From assembly GCA_934394985.1 (NCBI GenBank), contig CAKRRF010000073.1, forward strand, positions 1 to 6,230: a stretch of 6,230 bases of DNA, written 5' to 3'. Made by a program: the position numbers and the translations under genes. Origin of the DNA: an uncultured Marvinbryantia sp. Its GTDB lineage: Bacteria > Bacillota > Clostridia > Lachnospirales > Lachnospiraceae. Under the pieces are notes generated by a model, which saw only the letters and a list, made by a program, of their open reading frames with translations, had not been told where the DNA came from and made no database searches. Shown in pieces: positions 1-5,931 of this stretch (positions within the stretch are counted from its first letter, which is position 1; every line of letters starts with the position of its first letter).

Positions 1-1259
1 TTTGTGTATGTATCCCGCACGGTTCCGCTTGGAACAACGGCTACATCAACCGGATCACCATCATAATACTCGGAATTCTCCACTGCATATATGTATGCAT
101 CGGATATGATATCACCAAGATTCAACTCTTCGTGCATCGTACCCATTTCTTCCAGACTGTTGAATTCAACATCATTTTCAGCAAGAACCTCTTCTCTTGT
201 ATAGCCAAAATCGGCAAGATAATTCTTATCCACCGTATCCATCAGGGCATCGATCTGTTCCTGTGTCGCCTGGTCCGGTTTTACCTTCTCAGAAACAGGA
301 ATCAGCTCATAGGATGTCAGCTCCCACCGTCCGTCCTGCTTCTGTGTCATGGAAAGTGATCCCAGATTTCTTCCGTATTCACCGCAGGATACGATATATG
401 TGTTCCCATGCTGAATTGCCTCTTTCAGCTCTGAGTGCGTATGTCCGCTGATGATCAGATCGATATCCGGCACCTCTTTTGCAAGGATCTCATCCTCCGA
501 TTTGTTCTCATCCTCCCAGGTTCCTCCATGGGACACACAGGCGATCATATCCACTTTTTCATTTTTTCTGATCTCTTCTACCGTCTGTTTTACGGCCTCA
601 ACCGGATCCTTGAACTTTAATTCACAGGTCGGTGCACATTCCAGGGCATCCTTACCGAACACACCGACTACTGCAGTCTTTACATCTCCCTTTTGAATTA
701 CCACATAGTCCTTCACGCCGTAGGTTTCAAATGCTGATCGGATCAATTTCTGTCCATCACTTAATCCGGACTGCTCCATGCTGTCCCAGTCCACATTGCA
801 TACCACCAATGCCGGTACTGTCTCACCGGAATCCTTCGCAACCTCCAGCATATTTGCCAGTCCCTTTGAACGATAATCATATTCATGATTCCCCAAAGTC
901 GTCACATCATACCCCAGATATCCCAGCATTCGAAGCTCTGCCGCCTCCGTATCGTATACGGTCTGGATCAGGGTTCCCATGGAAAAATCACCGCCATCCA
1001 GCACCAGGGTGTCCGAATCTTCCTGCTTCTTTTCATCAATCAGGGTTTTGATCCTTGCAAATCCGCCAACCTCTTTTTGTTCTCCATCTACGATGGTTGA
1101 AAAGCTGTTCAAATGCGAATGTGTATCATGGCTGAACAAAACATCGATCTGTTTTGTCTCGGCTGCTTCCACCGAAACATTCCATGTAAAGGGAAGCAGT
1201 AATGTGGCAACAAGCATGATTACCAGAAGCCTTGCTGAAATTTTCTTTCGTGTTTTCAT
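1..1259 (-). CDS. Secreted bifunctional metallophosphatase / 5'-nucleotidase (UshA-like), C-terminus cut by window edge
   Basis: The visible 419 codons encode an exported calcineurin-type phosphoesterase that probably hydrolyses nucleotides or related phosphate esters outside the membrane. An N-terminal signal peptide is clear: a basic MKTRKK start, a hydrophobic core at about 10-25 and a likely cleavage site near VEAAE (30-34). The dimetal-site motifs follow in family order: DTH at 45-47, GGD at 89-91, GNHEYD at 123-128, SHGG at 243-246 and SGHTHS at 271-276. The C-terminal 5'-nucleotidase domain begins near 380 (LGDIISDAY) and reaches PSGTVRDTY (410-418), where many relatives carry a GGIR-type segment, before the sequence leaves the window. 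The remaining substrate-binding domain and any cell-wall anchor cannot be seen. The ATG is preceded by AAAAGGAGAGGGCT, a good ribosome binding site. It lies 37 bases after the EamA gene on the same strand with no terminator between. The exact substrate is unknown. Confidence 0.93.
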   Translation of the reverse strand, partial: MKTRKKISARLLVIMLVATLLLPFTWNVSVEAAETKQIDVLFSHDTHSHLNSFSTIVDGEQKEVGGFARIKTLIDEKKQEDSDTLVLDGGDFSMGTLIQTVYDTEAAELRMLGYLGYDVTTLGNHEYDYRSKGLANMLEVAKDSGETVPALVVCNVDWDSMEQSGLSDGQKLIRSAFETYGVKDYVVIQKGDVKTAVVGVFGKDALECAPTCELKFKDPVEAVKQTVEEIRKNEKVDMIACVSHGGTWEDENKSEDEILAKEVPDIDLIISGHTHSELKEAIQHGNTYIVSCGEYGRNLGSLSMTQKQDGRWELTSYELIPVSEKVKPDQATQEQIDALMDTVDKNYLADFGYTREEVLAENDVEFNSLEEMGTMHEELNLGDIISDAYIYAVENSEYYDGDPVDVAVVPSGTVRDTYT

Positions 1260-1296
1260 AGCCCTCTCCTTTTGTGTATAGTTTTCTTATGCCTTT

Positions 1297-1710
1297 TTAC
1301 AAAACCATCAATAATGTTCCCATACCAATCAAAATACATCCGATCAGCGATTTTGCTGTAAATTTCTCGTGTAAAAAAATAAATGCCAGTACCAGCGTGA
1401 TCACAACGCTCAGCTTGTCTATCGGCACAACCCTAGATGCATCTCCTATCTGCAGAGCACGATAATAACATAACCATGAGGCACCTGTTGCCAAACCTGA
1501 AAGTATCAGAAACAGCCAGCTTTTTTTACTGATCGCAGTGATTCCACCTTGTGTATTTGTGAGGAAAACCATTCCCCATGCCATGACAAGCACCACCATC
1601 GTTCGAATCGCTGTTGCAAGATTCGAATTAACACCGGTAATACCTACCTTGGCCAGTATGGAGGTCAGCGCCGCAAATACAGCAGACAGCAAGGCAAACA
1701 CAAACCACAT
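1297..1710 (-). CDS. Single-domain EamA/DMT-superfamily membrane transporter
   Basis: This 137-residue protein is a half-size member of the drug/metabolite transporter superfamily, resembling the short EamA proteins of COG2510 (about 140 residues) rather than the usual ten-helix proteins with two EamA repeats. Five hydrophobic segments are visible at about 1-20, 32-50, 64-85, 96-114 and 119-137. The characteristic EamA stretch runs from SWLCYYRALQIGDASRVVP (about 78-96) into the conserved F-LHEKFT (112-118). As a single repeat it would be expected to work as a dimer (family inference). The substrate cannot be told from sequence. The ATG follows a strong site (AAGGGGGGAG, five bases upstream). 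It starts 59 bases after the AI-2E-family gene and ends 37 bases before the nucleotidase gene, all on the same strand, so it is probably co-transcribed. It appears complete, not a truncated long transporter. Confidence 0.9.
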   Translation of the reverse strand: MWFVFALLSAVFAALTSILAKVGITGVNSNLATAIRTMVVLVMAWGMVFLTNTQGGITAISKKSWLFLILSGLATGASWLCYYRALQIGDASRVVPIDKLSVVITLVLAFIFLHEKFTAKSLIGCILIGMGTLLMVL

Positions 1711-1769
1711 AGTAACTCCCCCCTTAAATATAAGTTTTTTCTTAACTATCCCAATACAAGTCCATCATA

Positions 1770-2984
1770 TCATTTCCCTTCTGGTATGTCACTATTTACA
1801 ATTTCCTCCACCGTATATTCCTCTATTTCTGTCTTTGTCACCTGTTTAATATGCTTTTTTTTCAGGCGCAGATATACGAATTCCCGAAAAATAGTATAGA
1901 ACACAGAAAGCAGCGGAATAAAAACAAGCATACCCACAATTCCCATAAGGTTTCCACCGATCGTAACTGCTGCAAGAACCCAGATTGACGGGAGTCCTAC
2001 AGATTCACCCACAACATGAGGATAGATCAGATTTCCCTCGATCTGCTGCAGCACCAGAAATACTATAATAAATAAAATTGCCTGTTTCGGATTTACCATA
2101 AAGATCAAAAAACTTCCCACTGCACATCCGATAAAGGCCCCGAAAATCGGAATCAATGCAGTAAACGCAATCAAAACTCCGATCAAAAGTGCATATGGCA
2201 TCCCCAAAATACTCAGTATCACCACAAACATGCATCCGAGGATCACAGCTTCCAGACACTGACCTGCAAGAAAATTCGCAAATGTCCGATAAGTCAGAGA
2301 ACAAATTTTAAGAAAAGCATCTGCCTTTTTCTTTGGAAGAAAGGCAAAAACTACTTTTCGGATCTGCACATGCAGTTTTTCTTTCTGAAAAAGGACATAG
2401 CAGGCAAACGAAAAAGCAATAAAAAAGGTCGCTAATCCACTGACTATGGAACTAACTGCCGACATTGTGGTATTCATCATATTTCCTGCACCATTTCCAA
2501 GAAGACTTATCCCCCACTTGATCGCCTGGTCCGGATTAAACTGTACCTGATCTACCAGCTTCATGATTTCCTGGTTATTATGAGAGAATTCCCGGATCCA
2601 GCTTTGCATCTGCGGAATAAAATCTGCAATGCTCATCATCAGGGTTCCCATTGTCCGCGTAAGCTGCGGAATCACCCCGAACATCACCAGTACGATTACA
2701 CCAACCGCCAATATGATTGTAAGGAGCAGACTTATCGGTCTTGCCAGTTTTACGACTATCTTATTTTCTTTTTTTACTCTTCCGAAAATTTTCTTTTCCA
2801 AAAAGCTCATTGGCACGTTGGTCACAAATGCGATTGCTCCGCCAAGTACAAAGGGAAACAGGATCCCCCATATTGCTTTCAGCACATCGAGCACCACATC
2901 AAATTTCCACAGGACAACCACAAGAAATGCTGTAAACACAATAAGCTCCCTGATTTTTTTTATAGCAATTTTGCTTAAATCCAC
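1770..2984 (-). CDS. AI-2E family (PerM/YtvI-type) membrane protein, GTG start
   Basis: The protein (404 residues from GTG) belongs to the AI-2E/PerM family of multi-pass inner-membrane proteins. Members have been linked to autoinducer-2 export, cation/proton antiport or unknown transport, so the family name should not be read as function. Hydrophobic segments lie at about 14-26, 36-55, 85-105, 175-199, 242-262, 263-294, 301-314 and 332-367. Between the third and fourth is the typical soluble region. Family hallmarks are IPIFGAFIG (278-286), QQIEGNLIYPHVVG (313-326) and the GGNLMGIVGMLVFIPLL segment (about 343-359), with a short acidic C-terminal tail. An in-frame ATG 13 codons upstream (3021-3023) has no ribosome binding site. 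The GTG at 2984 has AGGAG seven bases before it and overlaps the ATPase stop codon by one base (TAGTG), so I prefer it. The overlap implies translational coupling to the cation ATPase. A role in metal or ion homeostasis is suggested by this position only. Confidence 0.92.
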   Translation of the reverse strand: MDLSKIAIKKIRELIVFTAFLVVVLWKFDVVLDVLKAIWGILFPFVLGGAIAFVTNVPMSFLEKKIFGRVKKENKIVVKLARPISLLLTIILAVGVIVLVMFGVIPQLTRTMGTLMMSIADFIPQMQSWIREFSHNNQEIMKLVDQVQFNPDQAIKWGISLLGNGAGNMMNTTMSAVSSIVSGLATFFIAFSFACYVLFQKEKLHVQIRKVVFAFLPKKKADAFLKICSLTYRTFANFLAGQCLEAVILGCMFVVILSILGMPYALLIGVLIAFTALIPIFGAFIGCAVGSFLIFMVNPKQAILFIIVFLVLQQIEGNLIYPHVVGESVGLPSIWVLAAVTIGGNLMGIVGMLVFIPLLSVFYTIFREFVYLRLKKKHIKQVTKTEIEEYTVEEIVNSDIPEGK

Positions 2985-5605
2985 TATCTTTCTCCTCTTT
3001 TTCTTAATTTCATACGTATCCATTTAAGCAGCTGAATGATTGGAAGACTTGCAAAAGCATATAAATATACACATCCAAGCTGCATCAGATTCAAAGTTTC
3101 CACTTTAAATAAGTTATGGAAACCAGGAACCGTCAGTACTGTTGTAATGAGTACTGTACCTAACACAAATGCTCCCTGAAGCCACTTGTTATGAAAGAGA
3201 CCTTTTGTAAAAATGACCGGATGATCTGATTTGCAATTATATCCATGAAACAAACGTGCCAGACAAAGAGTTCCAAAAGCATACGTGCTTCCAAGCAATG
3301 TACCATTCTGGTTGTATCCTGTCAAAAAACTGATCATTGTCATTGCTCCAATTACCAAACCTTCCAGACCGATTTTGCTAAGAAAATCTTTTGTCAATAT
3401 CGACTCATCTGCTAATCTCGGTTTTTCACTCATCACTTCACTTCTGTCCGGCTCTAAGCCTAACGCAATTGCCGGTAAGCTATCCGTCAAAAGATTAATG
3501 AAGAGTAAATGTACTGGTGCAAATGGCACCGGAAGTCCTGCAACCGATGAACAAAGAACGGTTAAAATTGCTCCAAAATTTCCTGACAAAAGAAACTGTA
3601 TCGCATACTTGATATTCTGATATAAGTTTCGCCCATTTTCCACTGCTTTTACGATTGTTGCAAAGTTATCATCTGTAAGTACCATCGCTGCTGCATCTTT
3701 CGCAACTTCCGTTCCGGTCATTCCCATCGCAACGCCAATATCTGCCTGCTTTAATGCTGGTGCATCATTGACACCGTCTCCTGTCATTGCCACAATCATT
3801 CCTCTTTCCTGCCAGGCCCGAACAATGCGGATTTTATGTTCCGGTGACACTCTTGCATACACAGAAATATTTGGGACAAATTCTTTGAGTTCCTCGTCAC
3901 TCATATTTTCTATATCCGCACCTTCACAGGCTTCCGACAAATCATGTAATATACCAACTCTCTTTGCGATTGCTGCTGCTGTGATTTTATGATCTCCTGT
4001 GATCATAACCGGTCGAATTCCCGCTTTTATACATTCCGCAACCGCAGCTTTTGATTCTTCTCTCGGAGGATCCATCATCGCAATCAGACCAAGAAATACT
4101 AAGTGATCCTCATCTTGTGACGTTAATGTGTGATTCTTAGGAATTTCACGATAGGTAAAAGCCAGTACTCTTAAACCTTCCATCGAGAATTTCTGATTTT
4201 GACGTTGTATTTTTTCTTTATCTTCCTCAGTAATTTTTCGAATTCCCTCTTTCGTCCAGATTTGCTCTGTACGTTCCAGGAGCTTGTCGACTGCACCTTT
4301 TACAATCATTTGATTTTTACCATCTATCAGGTGAAGTGTTGACATCATCTTTCGATCACTGTCAAATGGCAGTTCTCCATTTCTTGGATAAAGCTTTCTT
4401 ATGCTTGCTGCCTCTACTCCATATCGACTTCCAAGATTAATCAATGCTGTTTCTGTTGGGTCTCCAATTTCTACTCTATTTTCATTTGTCGAATCATTAC
4501 ATAGAATACTATAATTTAAAAGACATTTTTGTGCCTGATCTGATATATCAATTGCCTCTGCTGAAATTCTTTTTCCATCTATATAATAATCTTCAACTGT
4601 CATTTTATTCTGTGTGAGCGTTCCTGTCTTATCAGAACAAATAACAGAAACACTTCCAAGCCCTTCTACCGCCTGTAGTTTACGAATGATTGCATGCTCT
4701 TTTGCCATCTTCTGTGTTCCGAAAGAAAGTACAATTGTCACGATAGAACTTAACGCTTCAGGAATTGCTGCCACTGCAAGTGCTACTGCAAACATAAATG
4801 CACTGCTGATCTTTTCACCGCGGAACACATTTATTGCAAATAAGAGTCCGCAAAATACCAGAATCATAATAGAAAGCTTCTTTCCAAAGACTTCCAAACT
4901 CACCTGGAGTGGTGTCTGTTTTTCCGAAGTTGACTTCAAAAGTCCTGCAATCTTTCCAACTTCTGTCTGCATTCCTATATCCGTTACAATAGCTTTCCCA
5001 CGCCCATACGTTACAAAACTACCTGAAAACAGCATATTTGCCCGATCACCAAGTGGCGCTTCCGTCAATATTGTATCCATGTTTTTCTCAACTGCAAGAC
5101 TCTCTCCTGTAAGAGCACTCTCATCAATCTTAAGACTTGCATTTTCAATCAGTCCTCCATCAGCCGGAATCATATCTCCTGCTTCAAGCAGTATCACATC
5201 TCCAACAACCAGTTCTCTTGCCGGAATCTGGACGATTGTACCATCACGCAATACCTTTGCCTCCGGGCCAGAAAGATTCTTTAAACTCTGCAGAGATTGT
5301 TCTGCTTTTACCGTCTGTATTGTTCCCAAGATTGCATTGATCGTAATAACCGTCACGATAACTGCCGCACTTTCCACATCTCCAAGCATACCAGATATGA
5401 TTGCTGATGCAATTAGAATCAATACAAGAAAATCCTTATACTGTTCAAAGAAAATCTGCAGGATGCCTTTCTTCTTTCCTTCTGTAAGTTCATTCCACCC
5501 ACATTTTTCTCTGGATCTTTTCACCTGTTCACTCGTAAGCCCAGATTTCTTCCCATTCACCCTTTCAAGAACCTCTTCTATCGTCTGCTGATAAATTTCC
5601 TTCAT
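2984..5605 (-). CDS. P2-type cation-transporting ATPase (PMCA/LMCA1-like Ca2+ ATPase; possible Mn2+ exporter)
   Basis: This complete 873-residue P-type ATPase exports divalent cations from the cytoplasm using ATP. Domains in order (numbered from ATG): N-terminal cation-ATPase region (about 1-60), M1-M2, actuator domain with TGES at 166-169, M3-M4 with PEAL (282-285), phosphorylation site DKTGT with D325, nucleotide domain with KGA (436-438), hinge motifs TGD (536-538) and TGDGVND (608-614), then M5-M10. Ion-site residues aligned by eye to SERCA: E283 (M4), N704 and D708 (M6, NLLTD) keep site II; N676 is kept in M5, but the second M5 acid is A679 and the M8 acid is R784. This is the one-ion pattern reported for Listeria LMCA1. 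A GTG (5606-5608) directly precedes the ATG; AAGGAGG lies 5 bases before the GTG and 8 before the ATG, so either could start. The leader carries a yybP-ykoY riboswitch, pointing to Mn2+-responsive expression and possible Mn2+ export, as reported for some riboswitch-controlled P-ATPases in lactic acid bacteria and pneumococcus. Confidence 0.96.
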   Translation of the reverse strand: MKEIYQQTIEEVLERVNGKKSGLTSEQVKRSREKCGWNELTEGKKKGILQIFFEQYKDFLVLILIASAIISGMLGDVESAAVIVTVITINAILGTIQTVKAEQSLQSLKNLSGPEAKVLRDGTIVQIPARELVVGDVILLEAGDMIPADGGLIENASLKIDESALTGESLAVEKNMDTILTEAPLGDRANMLFSGSFVTYGRGKAIVTDIGMQTEVGKIAGLLKSTSEKQTPLQVSLEVFGKKLSIMILVFCGLLFAINVFRGEKISSAFMFAVALAVAAIPEALSSIVTIVLSFGTQKMAKEHAIIRKLQAVEGLGSVSVICSDKTGTLTQNKMTVEDYYIDGKRISAEAIDISDQAQKCLLNYSILCNDSTNENRVEIGDPTETALINLGSRYGVEAASIRKLYPRNGELPFDSDRKMMSTLHLIDGKNQMIVKGAVDKLLERTEQIWTKEGIRKITEEDKEKIQRQNQKFSMEGLRVLAFTYREIPKNHTLTSQDEDHLVFLGLIAMMDPPREESKAAVAECIKAGIRPVMITGDHKITAAAIAKRVGILHDLSEACEGADIENMSDEELKEFVPNISVYARVSPEHKIRIVRAWQERGMIVAMTGDGVNDAPALKQADIGVAMGMTGTEVAKDAAAMVLTDDNFATIVKAVENGRNLYQNIKYAIQFLLSGNFGAILTVLCSSVAGLPVPFAPVHLLFINLLTDSLPAIALGLEPDRSEVMSEKPRLADESILTKDFLSKIGLEGLVIGAMTMISFLTGYNQNGTLLGSTYAFGTLCLARLFHGYNCKSDHPVIFTKGLFHNKWLQGAFVLGTVLITTVLTVPGFHNLFKVETLNLMQLGCVYLYAFASLPIIQLLKWIRMKLRKRGER

Positions 5606-5613
5606 CACTTTCG

Positions 5614-5620
5614 CCTCCTT
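5614..5620 (-). promoter_or_regulatory. Ribosome binding site of the P-type ATPase gene
   Basis: AAGGAGG on the minus strand is a near-perfect anti-16S match. It lies 5 bases before a GTG and 8 bases before the adjacent ATG (GTGATGAAG), so spacing slightly favours the ATG at 5603-5605. It sits about 60 bases past the riboswitch terminator, so the switch probably acts on transcription rather than by masking this site. Confidence 0.8.
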
Positions 5621-5683
5621 GTTTCTAAGTATTTACTACCTGGATTTCTTATTCAATGAAAGACCTCTTTGATAAAAAAATAT

Positions 5684-5730
5684 AAAAAAAGGAGACCTTC
5701 ATTGCATAATAAAAATGCAATAAAAGTCTC
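5684..5730 (-). terminator. Riboswitch-controlled intrinsic terminator in the ATPase leader
   Basis: On the minus strand, GAGACTTTTATTGCAT (5730-5715) can pair along all 16 bases with ATGCAATGAAGGTCTC (5707-5692), with two G-U pairs and a 7-base loop TTTTATT. The stem is followed by C and seven T residues, then a second T-run. This is a strong Rho-independent terminator between the promoter and the ATPase gene. Its 5' arm begins with the same bases that close helix P1 of the upstream riboswitch, so it can form only when the aptamer is not closed. Confidence 0.92.
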
Positions 5731-5817
5731 ACCATTTCCTTATGATACCGGATGCTTCCACCGTACTGACGACATCACAGACGCAAATTGTTAAGCGCAG
5801 GTTACTCCCCTTTATTG
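5718..5817 (-). ncRNA. yybP-ykoY (manganese-sensing) riboswitch aptamer
   Basis: The minus-strand leader carries the conserved elements of the yybP-ykoY family in order: AAAGGGGAGTA (5813-5803), the loop motif GTCGTCAGTACGG (5773-5761), a CCGGT segment (5751-5747) and the closing GAGACTTTT (5730-5722). Helix P1 can be drawn as nine pairs between CAATAAAGG (5817-5809) and CTTTTATTG (5726-5718). Known biology: this class binds Mn2+ between its two docked loops and commonly controls cation exporters of the P-ATPase, TerC and UPF0016 kinds. Here it precedes a P2-type ATPase. The 3' strand of P1 doubles as the 5' arm of the terminator that follows, so ligand binding should raise expression. The assignment rests on motif match, spacing and genetic context; no covariance search was run. 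Confidence 0.95.
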
Positions 5818-5823
5818 GATCAA

Positions 5824-5853
5824 ATCATATACCCAAAGTAACATGATTGTCAA
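5824..5853 (-). promoter_or_regulatory. Sigma-A-type promoter for the riboswitch-ATPase transcript
   Basis: On the minus strand a perfect -35 TTGACA (5853-5848) and a -10 TATGAT (5829-5824, five of six consensus) are separated by 18 bases. The expected start point is around 5817-5815, exactly at the 5' strand of aptamer helix P1. That match supports both the promoter and the riboswitch boundary. Confidence 0.82.
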
Positions 5854-5872
5854 GATGCTATATCATTACTTT
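5835..5872. repeat. Imperfect inverted repeat in the divergent promoter region (possible operator)
   Basis: AAAGTAACATGAT (5835-5847) is mirrored by ATCATTACTTT (5862-5872), whose reverse complement is AAAGTAATGAT. The arms match over 11 bases apart from two extra bases (CA) in the left arm, with a 14-base centre. The repeat covers the -35 box of the leftward promoter and lies just upstream of the rightward extended -10. It could be bound by a dimeric regulator, but it does not match a regulator box I recognise, and chance in AT-rich DNA is possible. Confidence 0.4.
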
Positions 5873-5874
5873 TA

Positions 5875-5883
5875 TGTTATACT
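5875..5883 (+). promoter_or_regulatory. Extended -10 promoter for the DUF5714-like gene
   Basis: TGTTATACT gives an extended -10 (TG, one base, then TATACT, five of six consensus). No good -35 is seen at the right distance, which is common for extended -10 promoters. Transcription would begin near 5890, leaving a leader of about 40 bases before the ATG at 5932. Confidence 0.55.
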
Positions 5884-5931
5884 TATTACATCGTTAACAC
5901 TATTAAAATAAATTCTTCGGAGGTGAATCAA

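Noticed and set aside
632..1051. Plus-strand frame of 139 codons rich in Pro, His and Ser
   Set aside because: Antisense to the metallophosphatase, whose metal-binding motifs are continuous on the minus strand.
1271..1300. Possible promoter before the nucleotidase gene (TTGTAA, 16 bases, TATACA on the minus strand)
   Set aside because: Both boxes match only four of six positions and transcription would start at the ribosome binding site.
1717..1750. Possible promoter before the EamA gene (TTGGGA, 16 bases, TATATT on the minus strand)
   Set aside because: The -35 is weak and the start point would fall within the ribosome binding site, leaving almost no leader.
3021..3023. Upstream ATG as start of the AI-2E-family gene
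   Set aside because: No Shine-Dalgarno sequence precedes it, while the GTG at 2984 has AGGAG at good spacing and a one-base overlap with the ATPase stop. Not excluded.
2580..3027. Plus-strand open frames of about 132 codons over the AI-2E-family gene
   Set aside because: Antisense shadows with low-complexity translations; the minus strand encodes clear family motifs.
4614..5591. Long plus-strand open frame (325 codons) antisense to the ATPase gene
   Set aside because: It is a shadow of the ATPase coding strand: Ser/Thr/Ile-rich with no recognisable domain, and the opposite strand carries a full set of P-type ATPase motifs.
5659..5670. AAAGAGGTCTTT near-palindrome downstream of the terminator as a second terminator
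   Set aside because: Only five pairs with almost no loop and no T-run after it; too short to act as a terminator.
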